Source: Theristus sp. LFF4_11 (taxonomy: Eukaryota; Nematoda; Chromadorea; Monhysterida; Xyalidae). Taken from it: a DNA stretch of 64,000 bases. The number at the start of each line of letters is the position of its first letter. The stretch's first letter is position 1. Position numbers and translations under genes: made by a program. A model generated the notes under the pieces. The model had not been told where the DNA came from and did not search any database. It saw only the letters and a list, made by a program, of their open reading frames with translations. The DNA lies in assembly GCA_030248135.1 (NCBI GenBank), contig JASANC010000783.1, positions 1-64,000 of the forward strand, in the 5' to 3' direction. Shown piece by piece: positions 1-11,581 of the stretch.

Positions 1-3000
1 AATCATAACTTCCGCTTCTTTTGCAAACGTTATTCCACCGAAGATGATGCCATTTTGTTTAATTGAACCTCTGCAAAATTGTGTGTCATCTTTCAATGTC
101 GCTGTTGAAATGTGCTTTATTTTCTCGTCAGACTGTTTTTTCTGATAATCAAACTGTTAAAGCATTTGAATTTGCTCTATGCTATGTAATAATGGAATTT
201 TATTTCACAATTAAGATGCAGTTACAAAAAACGGCACTCGATTTCTTGATGCACTGTCAAAAAAACACTTAAAAACACTTGATAGAGATTTAAAAAAAAA
301 TTAAAGGGTTTGCACTGAGGGATCAAATTAAGGCGTGTTGGGTTACGACGAAAAGTTTTGAGAGACGAATGCGGAGTACGTAGTTAAGAGACTTTCTGCG
401 TTGAGAGACGTTTATTGGGACATCTACTGCGTGTTAAGGGACGCTGTACAATATAAGTTGAAAGCGTTTTTATGGACTCATGGTGTGTGTGGTTAAGGCA
501 CGTTGTGTTGTTGGTTGAGACACGTTTTCATAAAAATTTGTTAAATGGTTAAGGGACATTGTATTGTATATGTTGAGAGACGTTTTACAGAAATTTGTTT
601 AGTGGTTACAAAAAATGTAGGCTGAGAAGGAAGTTAGGTAGTTAAAAGAAGTTGCGGGTTGAAATGCGTTTTATGGACATCTGCTAAATGGTTACAAGAC
701 GTTGTGGGTTTAGAAGATGTTTTTAACAAACGTCCTTGACAGGTCATTAAAAATTTCCAATTAATGTTCACTTTAAATAAACTCAGCTAAAAATTTGACT
801 GACGTCAATTGTCAAAGCTCTATTTCTTTATAAAGTCATGGTTTTTTTATCACGTATAACTGATCGCATGAGAACGTGGAGCCATTAAAAAATACAAAAT
901 ACTTTTAGCTTGACTCATGGATTTCACTATTTTATCAACCCTGACAGTTCGCTCAGCATGACAGCGTCAAGAATCAACGTGTCGTATGTCAGAAGTTTTT
1001 ATGCAGCATATTTTTTGATTATAATCTTGTAATTGAGATCCAAAAAAATGAATTGGAAAAGCTGTGCTTGGTGATGTTAGAAATTGAGATGAACCGTCAG
1101 CTTTTTAGTGAGAGCTATATTTTTAGCTTTTTTTCACTGACCGAAACGGACGAACAATTTGAAGAACTGCTGAGCTGACCGCGGCTTTTGTCAACGAATC
1201 CAGGACGCACATTTGATTTGTAATCAAACCGCAGTGAGTCTAAACAACTTTCAGGAGAAAAATTGGGAAGCACTTGCAATGTAATGTATTTGTATCCTTG
1301 TTATTTCCAGAGTAATGGTTGAAAAATAACCCGCATGATTTTTGCCAAATACATGTACAGGCAAATGCCAGTAAGATAACGTTCCAAATGTACCATCAAT
1401 TGAGTTTCACATCGGCCTATGTTTCTCATATGTACTTGCACAGTGTACGAACAACAACCAATCATGAGTTCCTGAGCACAAGTCTCAACCAACCAGCATG
1501 TTACATGAAATATAGATGGGAAATTTTTGCAGTTACAATTTTTGGAATTTGCATGTGTACTAACTACATGTACGTGTATGCGTTGTATACTTATACATGG
1601 ATATATCTTCAATGCGTCCCGACGCATGGCCTGTATCACACATTTTTCTTAGCGAAATAGTGCCCTATTATTAAAAACGTTATAGATTGATGAAAATTGC
1701 TGGGTATAAACGTAGGTCCAACGTGCGCAAAAACCACCGAAGCGTTCGAAGATTCCGTTTTTTGGTTCTCAGTGACTTATATTGAACTAACTTACTATTT
1801 CATCTTGCTGTCTTTGTTGATCACTTTGTTTAAACCTACAGAAAAATATTTTCTATTTGGTTGTGTAGGTAGAAGTAAAGCTGCAACTAATAAGCTGTTT
1901 CCGCAAATATTTACCACCGTAACTGTATATGTAGCTATATAGAATCCGGCGAAGGAAAAGTAATGATGCAAAATCAAATTTGACCATTAATACGGCTTTT
2001 GTATAAACAAACACTAGCAAACTAAACGTGGACGTGAAGCTTCTTGAAAAGAACTGGTTATCTTCTAGAATGCACATACGTCCTGCTTGGTGCTTGTTGT
2101 ACATGTATTTTGTGCCCATATATTGTTTAAGTAATTATTTATATTACTTGTCATTTGTATAGTTATTCTTGGCCGAGTAATAATAATCTAGACTAAAAAA
2201 TATTTTTTGTTTTCTAAAGAATTCATGAATCCCGTAAACTTAAGGCCACATACAATATATAGGGGCGACATAATATGCCAATATCTTTGGCAGAAATTTG
2301 ACTTTTTCGCATGACTTCACATGCCTGTTCATTTTATATTTCTCATTTTACTTATGTGAGACGGGTTCAATTCTATATGTGCGGTAGATTTCATATATTT
2401 TCATGCGCAGCAGTCAGCATACACCGAACTCTTAAACTGAGCTCAACCCTAAGCTTATTCAACTTTAATATGCTTCTTATGATGAGGATTCGAAATTGAG
2501 ATGGATAGTTCGCCTTATTGCATTATAGAGCCTATCTGACATACGTGCCCAGCGCGTCAGGTCTACTTTCGAAATGAAATCAAAATGCATTTTGCAGCTT
2601 TTTGATGCAGTTGCAGAGATGTTTCTTTTTTGGTAATGCAATTATAATGCGCACAATGTGTGTGCAGCACATACATACTGTACATGCATTTACCACCGTA
2701 TCTTTTAGTGTGATTATCTATTTCTTCAAAATTTAAAAACTTAAAAAGTTAAAATTCTTATTTGTGGTCTACAAATTAAAAAAGCGTGGAGTTGATCACA
2801 AAAAAGAAATGTTGAAATAATACATGTAATTGCTCGAGCGACGACCCAGCGACCTTATGTTTCATTCTAACCTTCGCACAGCACTGTGCAGTATCATGGT
2901 GATGGCGACGTCGAGTGCGCTGAAGGTGATCAGCTTTTTCGAGTGTAGAAGAGAAACAACCTTCACAAGCCATCAGCATCGTGAATTGCTCTTTGTTTTT

Positions 3001-3060
3001 CAGCGACAAGTTTCATCTCATTCTGTAAAAACATCTTTAAAATTTCTTATGATCGTTTTT
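1..3060. other. AT-rich region, no gene recognised
   Basis: Open frames on both strands are short, lack codon bias and match no family I recognise. The missing first exon (signal peptide) of the channel that begins by 3324 may lie here, but I found no convincing methionine plus hydrophobic stretch followed by a donor in the right phase. Confidence 0.5.
340..725. repeat. degenerate ~60 bp tandem repeat
   Basis: About six loose copies of a unit built from a 'gttaagggacgttgt' block followed by a 'ttgagagacgtttt' block and often 'ggacatctgctaaatggtta'. Copies are diverged and spacing drifts, so this is an old tandem array or minisatellite. Confidence 0.55.
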
Positions 3061-3064
3061 TGTA

Positions 3065-3300
3065 ATGAAAAAACATCACTACTAACTTCACTACTAATTC
3101 TACTACGAATTTCACTATTAGATTTTTACTGTCTTCCTTCACTTAAACTCAATAGTTCAGTAGTAAAACTAGTAATGAATATACCGTATGGATGATTCGA
3201 AGTCAGCGGCGTGAGTCACGTTTTGGTAAATGTACAAGACAGTAAAAAAATAGTAATGGAATTAGTGACAGAATTAGTAATGGAATCAATAGTAAAATTT
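3065..3300. repeat. short inverted-repeat (MITE-like) element
   Basis: The left arm near 3073-3145 (ends 'tttttactgtctt') is the imperfect reverse complement of 3228-3290 (begins 'aagacagtaaaaaaata'). Both arms carry repeated 'actaatt' or 'attagt' blocks. It ends about 25 bp before the acceptor of the first recognised channel exon. Confidence 0.5.
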
Positions 3301-3323
3301 TGTCAGCAAGTTTAAGATTACAG

Positions 3324-6300
3324 CAAACGACGGAGAGCAACAACAACATATTCAACAACGACTACTTTCCGAAAACGCCCCCACCATCACCAGTCGCTAA
3401 TCTGAATCCACCGCCAACAAATGAGCCGAAGCCGCTTTGTACGCCAGATAAAGACGTAAAAATGTCGTAGATCTATTTTAGCTACATCTTTTGGGAACTT
3501 ATTCAAATGTGACGTCATTTGCCTTTTCTAAAATCACCCGTTTTTCCTGCATTTGGAAAAAGTGAAAGAAAACAACGGCTGCTCGCTCCTTTGTCAACTT
3601 TTAGATCATCGAACGTTTAATGCGCGATTACAAAACGAGACGAAGGCCAAGCGAGCTGGGTGTCGTCGTCTACATCGAAGTCTGGGTGCAAGAGGTAAGT
3701 GATTCATATTTCAGTAATTAGTCAAATGCCCCTAACATCTTTTTTAAACCGTCTGCTTGCCCTGAACAAACTTGTTTTTCTTTTTTGCAGAAATTAGCTG
3801 AAAAACGAATAAACGGGATCAGGAGTTGTTATGGGATCATAACAAAAAGTTTCGTTTAGGGTAAAGATGTCTTCCACCCGAATCGATCTGTTGTACACGT
3901 TGCTAAAAAGAGTGACAGCTATACTGGGTGACGCAGAAGTAGCGGTTACTACTTCTGCGCCACTCTGTAGAGCCACCAGAAGCAAGGAACGGCAACAATT
4001 TTTAGGTGAACACACTGAGCGAGTTGACGTCTGACTTCGACATGGATATTTACGTCACGGAGCTCTGGGTCGATAACGCGCTGAACTATCAAGCTCAGAA
4101 CCCGTGCAAACACAATCTGTCGCTGAGCAACGATGTTCTGAAGAAGATCTGGAAGCCGAACACCGTGTTCATCAACAGCAAACATGCGGCCATCCATAAA
4201 TCGCCGTTTGAAAACGTGTTCTTGATGATCTACCCAAATGGCACCGTCTGGGTAAACTATCGGTTAGTTCTCACGCTCCAAAAATACCAAAATCCATTCC
4301 CAAATTCATTCCATACCAAAATTTATTCCGTGCCATAATGTCATGCTTTCTGCTTGACTGTTTCTGGAATTTTAAAAATTTTGGAATGGTATTTGGCATT
4401 TCCGAGTGTACTTTAATGTTTGAACGACCTGAAAACTACTAAAGGTTTAATTAAGAAAGCTATTTTTCATCCGAACATCTAGTGTACAGTATAACATTTA
4501 TATGTGTTCAAATGATACCGTAGCCGTATCACAATTCAGTAACTCAACTCGTATCAAGTGAAATATCGATAGCGCAAATTGCGGAGTACATTTTGCATGC
4601 GTGCCACTTTTGCGAGCGCCTTAGCGTTCACGTTGCGATTTGACAGCAGTCGACGAAGCGATTGTGGCATTTTCGTGTTTTCCGAGGTTTGAAGCGGCTT
4701 TCCAAGGTTCACGACGGATCGCTGCGGCTTGGTTTCGTCCGCTTTGGTGAACGTCGATTTTATCACAAGCTCCCGCGTGACGTTTCCGCCATCGTTGCCA
4801 TCAGCAGCAGCATTTTGGTCGCTTGGCGTTGCCGTCTTTTCATCTTGATTGTCTTCTGTAGGAAGTTTCAAAAAAGATTTTGCTCTTGCAAGTCGATCTT
4901 CTGCTGTCTCCCATTTTAGTCGAATTAGTAGATGAGTTAGTTAGTATTACCGCGTTTACTCAGGGTACATCACACAATCTTTGCTTTTCCAAAAAAATCA
5001 AACTATTTTTTTGAACGTAACATGATGGAACCAACCGTCGCAAATGCATTCATCGGTAGATACAGTGGAGACGGTGACCAGAAAGAGCAAGCAGATTATT
5101 GTTTGGTGGTGTACCATATTTCGAAAGTACCCTTTGCCAAGCACTGAAACAATAGTAAGTTTGTAAGTAAACAAAACAAAGTTTTAAAAGTGCGACACAT
5201 AAAAACCTGAAAGAAAAAAGATCCTAGCACGATAGTGTCTTCTGCATATACCATGCACTCGGTTTTTGAAAATTAGTGATCTTAGGCTGAGCGGATTGGC
5301 AAAGTTCATAAAAATTAATTTCACAACGGCATATAAGTTCAAGAAAAGCTTATTCGGAATACGTCTGCCTCTTAGCGACGCATAATGGATAACGCACAAT
5401 GTGAAAATGGATATTCGATACTGCACAGCACAAATGCTTGCGTTGCTTGTATGCTGATCGATGAACAGCGAAAAGCACTGCTTCATGTTTATTTGCGGGG
5501 TGTGGTGTATTGCACTTTGAGTGGCAAAACAATTAGAGCATAACAGTGGACTTTGTCCTTATCTAATTTTTTTTGACGTCGACCTTTCTGCGTGTTGCTA
5601 AGCCCACGCAGCATTGCGTGCTTGCCACGTTGCCGTGCCATTTCGTTTTGCTCTCATTTTCCGATTGACAGATAGACAACACAATTGTCACAGAACAAGC
5701 ATGATTCGGAGCAATGAGAAAAAAGGTCAACAAAATGGCTTAGGAGGGGTTCCCTCAAGCGGAAGAGGACCTTTTAACCGGAGCGGGTCACTTAAGCTGA
5801 AGCGGGTCTTTTAATCCGTAGCAGGCCTCTCAAGCTGAAGCTGGTCTTTAGAATCGGTCTGGGCCCCTCAAGGCGTAGCGGGTCATTCAAACTGAAGCGG
5901 GTCTCTCAAACGGAGACAAGTCTTTCAGACCGCAGTGGGTCTGTAAAGCAGGGTGGGTCAATCAAGGCTGAGCGGTTGCTCTTGCCTAAGCGGCACTCAA
6001 ACCGGATCGGGTCTCTAAAGCCGGAACGGGTCTTTCAAACTGCCGTAGCGAGTCACTCAAACTTCACACCTCGCACCCGGACACGTCTGTGCGTACTAAA
6101 AATAGAATTCAAAGATCAGAAAAAAAAACGAACGCGACTAAATTTGTTCGTAATCCACGTGGCAGTGGATAGAACATAAAATGTCAGCTAGTTCGAAATA
6201 GAATTACCTAGTTTTTCAGCAAATTGCTTTGATCGATAGCCTGTGTAGCCCTCGGCTGTTAAGAAGCAGGTGCAGCAAGTGTTTGAGGCCGCAATAAATC

Positions 6301-9185
6301 GAAGCCATTTATTCACCACACGTCACACGCGCTACCTGCGTGTATGGTTAAACGTTCTAATGGTTTTTGTTAAAAAAACGAAACACCCACGCAACTCTGA
6401 ATTCTGAATGATTTTTAATAGAACAATCTTTCAGTTTCATATGTGAAATGAAACAAAAAATAGCAGGCAATTTCTGCAATACACACACACACAGGCTTCG
6501 CGTCAAGGGTCCGTGCGTGATGGACTTCAGCACGTTTCCGATGGACCAACACGAATGTTCGCTGACGCTGGAGAGCTTCAACTACAACCGTCAGGAAGTT
6601 GACATGAGATGGCTAAATGGGACACCGATCCTTTTGTTAAAGGAACCAATTGAGCTGCCTGATTTCACGATGACTAATTGGACAACACGATTGACTTTTG
6701 AGGTGCGCGAATGTGCATGCGATACTTTGATGTAGCATTTGACAGAAACAATGGATCTCAGGATGACAATTAAGATGGCGTACATGCATTGTGGGTGACA
6801 TGCAAACAAACCTGTTTAGCTGCAAAGTTTTGAAAAATTAACAATGTCGCTGTCGTCAGTCGTATCAACAATATCGATGCGTGTGTAAATGAATCAAAAA
6901 GTTTCTTTTGTTAAAAGGCGAAATTAACGTTTAAAAATAATTAGGACATTGTAAATTGTCTGGTTCACAAGTTTTACTGTAATAAACAGAAACTAAAAAA
7001 TACAGTTTTTTGCGAAATCGCAGGCCTATCCAGCAGGTGTTTGGAACGAACTAACGATGACATTTACGTTCAAACGACGCTATGGATGGTACGTGATGCA
7101 GGCGTATATCCCGACGTATTTAACCATATTCATCAGGTCGGTCACATGCGCTTCGTCTGTATATCTCATTTTGTGCTTATTTTCAAAACTTTAGTTGAAA
7201 ATCGATATGTTGCATTGCACATGATGAACCCTGAAAAGCTTCACCACGTGCATGGGCAGGTTCAAATCAACAACAACCTATGTGACAGTCAGAATTACAA
7301 AGCGTCAATTCACAAAGTGTCTTGTTACCGTCTGAATGTGAATCATTGAAACGCGTGGTTTCCCAGGCTCAAATGCCATGGTACTCATTATCGTATTCTG
7401 GCGCACGCACAAACACGATTGTTCACTCATCACGCAGGAATCTGTTGGCGAGAGAATTTCACAAGCGAAAAAGACAAAAACAGCTCAAAAATTGATAATT
7501 TTAGTCGGTCAAAAGGGGGAAATCATCCATCTCGATGTTCGATTCGATTGCCTTGAGTTGGTTGGATGTTCGTTGGCTAAACACATGGCAGAAATCAGAA
7601 ATGTAATGGCCCTGTGGTGTACGCCAGACTGCAAAATTTTGTGCATTAGAGGGATATTGGTTGTTGGCTAGCATGCAGGTCGAAACGCGAGAAATTCTTC
7701 ACGTATAAACAGGAATGACTTTGACTGTATGGTGCGCAGACACAAACTCAGCATGTTTGATTCGATAAGCGAACACAATGAATTAAATGAACATCAACGC
7801 TAATCCGAAACGTGATCTTTTTCAGCTGGATCAGTTTCTGTCTGGGACCACGGATGATTCCCGCCCGGACCATGCTCGGCGTGAACTCGCTGCTGGCGCT
7901 GACGTTTCAGTTTGGCAACATCATGCGCAATCTGCCGCGTGTTTCGTATGTGAAGGCATTGGGTCAGTTCGACTGTTGAAAAATGTTGTTTTTTTGTTAA
8001 AAATAAACCGGTATTCAGGAACCAACGCGTAAAGGTGCATTCATGAAGCACTATTTAGAGACGCATAACTGTGTTAAAACATAGTATCTACGCGGTCACT
8101 AAATACTGCTTCATGAATGCACCTTAAAAAGCTCTCTGAAAAGGCGTCCGCATGGGGGTCCCGAGGGGAGTCCGTGTTTCGGAAATAAAAGTGGCTCATA
8201 ACGCCGAGTGTGGCACAAACCACGCGGGTCAAGCAAGCGTACAGGACACGTTTCCACCTTTCTGACGCCTCTGTGTTCCATTCTCGCAGACATCTGGATG
8301 CTGTTTTGTCTGACGATTATCTTCGCGTCGCTGCTCGAGCTCGCCGTGGTCGGCTATCTGGTCGCCGAGCACCGCGTGCAGAATCGCGCCGCGAAACGAT
8401 CGGCGGCGGCGTCGCATGCCGCTGCGCACACGAGCACCAACCATCATCACACGCTCGCTCATTTCAACCAATCACCGATCTACCCGCTCTCAATGACGAC
8501 CGCAACGAACGCGGCGCGTCGGTCGACCGTTCGAAAGCACAGCCGGCCGCAGAACAGGGTGGGCGTGCGCTACTGCGCCGTGCACGGAGTGCGACCGCTG
8601 GGGGCCGCTGGCAGCAGCACGCCCAATGCGAGACCGGCCACCCTGTGGGTGACAGCGAATCCGAACGAGCAATACCGGAAACACCGCCACGAGGTGTCGT
8701 TCCTGCCGCAGAGTGCCCACCAGCCGCAGCAACAACACCTGCAACAGCAGTACTTTGCGTCCGAACACAACAACAACAACATCATGTACTCGCACACGTC
8801 ACACATGCTACCACCGACCTCCTGCTGTTATCCGCCGGTGACGGCTGGCAACTATGCACTGCAAACGGAACAGTTCCCGCTTGTAGGACACCACTGTAAT
8901 CAGATCAGCAAGCCGTACGTGTTGCTGCAGAGTTACAATAATGAAATGCAACAACAGCAACACCAACACCAGCAACAGCAACTGCTGCTGCACCAACAGC
9001 GTCGTCGGTCGATCATCGCACGGCTGCGCGAGTGGCTGCGCAACTTCTGGGATAATCTCGGCGTGGTCGACATTGACAAGCTGTCGGCGATTCTGTTTCC
9101 GATGAGCTTCGGACTGTTCAACGTCGTCTACTGGTGGTACTACATGTCACGCGAGGCGGAGATGATGCGCGGGCACACCTTGTGA
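3324..9185 (+). CDS. Cys-loop ligand-gated anion channel (ACC/MOD-1/LGC-like), 5' end missing
   Basis: Pentameric receptor subunit of the plasma membrane, expected to pass chloride on binding a small transmitter. Exons: 3324-3455, 3605-3694, 4006-4262, 6495-6702, 7024-7136, 7826-7962, 8290-9185; they sum to 1833 nt (610 residues plus stop) in unbroken phase. The extracellular part has the start-helix region ([15 protein letters not shown]), loop residues WKPNTVFIN, and a Cys-loop with exactly 13 residues between the cysteines ([15 protein letters not shown]). M1 begins at [10 protein letters not shown]2 carries the anion-selectivity motif [18 protein letters not shown] followed by [11 protein letters not shown]3 is near [20 protein letters not shown]4 sits near the C terminus ([17 protein letters not shown]). 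The M3-M4 loop is about 250 residues and rich in Gln, His and Asn. The first exon with signal peptide was not found. The motifs resemble nematode acetylcholine- or amine-gated chloride channels; the ligand cannot be read from sequence. Confidence 0.9.
4554..4920 (-). CDS. possible nested terminal exon, unknown protein
   Basis: Lies antisense inside the large third intron of the channel gene. An open frame of about 115 codons ends at a TGA at 4554. The upper part ([19 protein letters not shown]) extends the frame to about 4920, where an acceptor-like 'gagacag' precedes it at 4901. The product is hydrophilic and basic towards its end ([19 protein letters not shown]). I do not recognise it and found no upstream exon. 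Its composition looks more protein-like than neighbouring chance frames, but it could be an unspliced relic or noise. Confidence 0.35.
5750..6063. repeat. ~21 bp minisatellite in channel intron
   Basis: About 15 degenerate head-to-tail copies of a unit close to 'aagcgggtctctcaaacnga', for example at 5771, 5793, 5877, 5896 and 6001-6035. It is more GC-rich than the surrounding intron and lies wholly within the intron between 4262 and 6495. Confidence 0.75.
8033..8124. repeat. 92 bp hairpin element, copy 1
   Basis: A near-perfect palindrome: 'aggtgcattcatgaagca' at the left end is mirrored by 'tgcttcatgaatgcacct' at the right. A second copy with the same ends is at 57562-57651. It sits in the last intron of the channel gene. 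Confidence 0.8.
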
Positions 9186-9506
9186 GGATGTTGAAACGGA
9201 TTATTGGAAACAAATAATGTGACACGATATGTTGAAACCAACTTCCAAGCATTTATCTTTCATTGTTATCAGTGGGACAAAATTCGCATAAACTCAACAT
9301 TCAATTTACTGGGTCGCATATTTTCTGCATATCAACGTCGCTTGCTTGCCATATACGACAAAACACGCACACACAAAATACGAGGACTAAGCTGAACGCG
9401 CGCAGCATTCGCACACACGGGTTGTTTTGTGTGTTTCATCCAATAGCCGTCTGTCAATAACAGGCAGCAGAAATTCTGTGCTCACATAAGCAAACCAAGC
9501 TTGCGC

Positions 9507-9578
9507 GGGGGTATAGCTCAGTGGCAGAGCATTCGACTGCAGATCGAGAGGTCGCCGGTTCAACTCCGGCTGCCCCCT
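9507..9578 (+). tRNA. tRNA-Cys (GCA)
   Basis: Full cloverleaf: acceptor stem GGGGGTA paired with TGCCCCC, D arm with the A box 'tagctcagtggcag', anticodon loop CTGCAGA giving anticodon GCA, T arm GCCGG-TTCAACT-CCGGC, and discriminator T as usual for tRNA-Cys. A T run at 9583-9589 fits a polymerase III terminator. No intron. Confidence 0.95.
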
Positions 9579-9752
9579 AATGCTTTTTTTGATCCGTTCA
9601 TTTTATCGCAGTGGCGATCAAGGAAACACGTTAGGGACAGGAAACAGAAAACAGGGAGTAATAAGAAAAAAGAAAACTGCAGTGAAATTTCTATCAACTT
9701 TTTTTATTTTTAAAACATGAAAAACGTAAAAAACAAAAGAATCAAAACGTGT

Positions 9753-9824
9753 AGGGGGCAGCCGGAGTTGAACCGGCGACCTCTCGATCTGCAGTCGAAT
9801 GCTCTACCACTGAGCTATACCCCC
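9753..9824 (-). tRNA. tRNA-Cys (GCA), inverted second copy
   Basis: Differs from the + strand copy at 9507 by a single base in the D loop. It points towards that copy, so the two genes are convergent with 174 bp between them. A TTTT stretch follows its 3' end on the minus strand. Confidence 0.95.
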
Positions 9825-11581
9825 GCGAGCGTTAAATGTCTCTTCAATGAACTGATGACTGTTAGGCAGTTTGAAGACCCAAGCAAAAAGCCCCCTTTTC
9901 ATGCGTGTTACTACTGTTGTGCATTTTTCAAAAGTTGGCGGACTTGCATTTGTATGGGTTACATTTCTTTGAAGCTTGTTCGTTGGTTTTAACATCGATC
10001 AAACAGCTGTGTTCGGCTGCTGTTTCACTATTTGTTTTGAACTGGACTGCTTTATGCATTAAGAAACCAGATTTTTTAAATAAAATGTTCTAGATTATTG
10101 GACCACAACTTTCCATGTACGTTATTGTAACTTTAAAAGTAAACAATTTTTTAGCAGGACTCCTCCATCAGTATCATCAATGAAAAGATGTCGCAAGTCA
10201 GGTGTGCCTAGGGCTCGGTCTTGGTTGCACATTTCATTCACCACTTGAACACAGAATGAGATTTTCCGATTTGTCTCGAGCCCTCCCCTTTTTTGATTCG
10301 TGTGTAATTTTATTGAATACATTTGACCCCCTGTAGCACACACATGTGATTGTCTTTTCAAAACGAATATTATAACCCCCCACCCAGTGTAAATGCATAA
10401 CAAACGTCGTGTGTTGAATTTTATTGGGAAAATTAGCATTGTGTGCTGGGTTGTTTAGATTTTTGTCCCGAAATCCATTCCTTCTGTTAAATGTGCTTAC
10501 AGCTTATTTAGTCTTTTTGATGAAAAAGAACGTTCAAGACAGAAAATGATTGTTTGAAAACTGATGAATATGTTAGAATATCGCACAGGGTGTAAACGCA
10601 AAAAGCGCCATGGTTTGGTTGACTTGTGAACAGCAGCTTGCCGTGAAACATTGTGAGAGATAATTTTGATTCGGTTTCATTCCGTCTTCTCTTATGCGAC
10701 CAACCTTTCCAAACCCTTTCCCTTTCAGCCCAGCTCTGGAAGTGACTTGGATGATTTTTGGCTCAGAATTTCATGTGGACTTGGTATTTGGCAGATTTTT
10801 TCTTTGGCAGGACTTTCAGGCCAAAGATTGACGAACAAAGTTCAGATGCTGACACACAAGCTTGTGCTATTCTGGTTTCATAAGCTCCTTAATGGAACGC
10901 AAGACAAAAAAACCGAAAAAAGTTCGTTTCTGAGGTGGACAGCTGCTTGAGAACTCTTGGCTGTTGCCGATTTGTCGTTTCGAAGTAGCGCGGCGTTGTC
11001 CATCAACAACAACGTCAATCAGTGCGCTTTTTTCTGAAGTATAATATTTGAAAAACCGTTATGGCACTATCGATCACGGCAAAAATAATTTGGAACAGGG
11101 AGGTGGATCCACATGCTGCAGCTGCAGCACCTATTTTTATTTATTTTGTCGACCTTCAGATTTTCCTGGGCATTTTGATTTTTTTAATTTTGAAAAAATC
11201 GCGATATACATTTTTTTGAACTCTCCTCAGCCCTCCCTCCCTTCCGTTATTATTTTTTAATTATTATCACAGATATTTACAGAAACAGATGCAACCTAGT
11301 TCAGCTCAACAACAACCTGCTTAATAGATTTTATAATCGACTCGACAAACAATATGTAGGACATTCCTACATTCGTTCAACATGTCCTGACTGAACTGAA
11401 ACTGAACGTGAAGTCTGATCTGAATTCTGTAAACATTCATTAAATTCATTCAAACCGACTCGATTCAGAAGATATCTGTAGATAGATTCAGCAGAAACAT
11501 TTGTGAAATTCAAATTCTGCGAACGAAGTGAACGCAGCGATCAAGACAACGAGAACGAGAGTAACGAGAAACGTTGACAAA
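9825..11581. other. intergenic, probably with 5' UTR of beta-catenin
   Basis: No coding region recognised. The purine-rich 11400-11581 stretch just before the beta-catenin start is a plausible 5' untranslated region. The frame upstream of the ATG at 11582 stays open but has no earlier ATG. Confidence 0.4.

Noticed and set aside
8210..8899. 229-codon open frame overlapping the channel's last exon
   Set aside because: Shifted frame of the GC-rich M3-M4 exon; the other frame carries M3 and M4 and joins in phase upstream.
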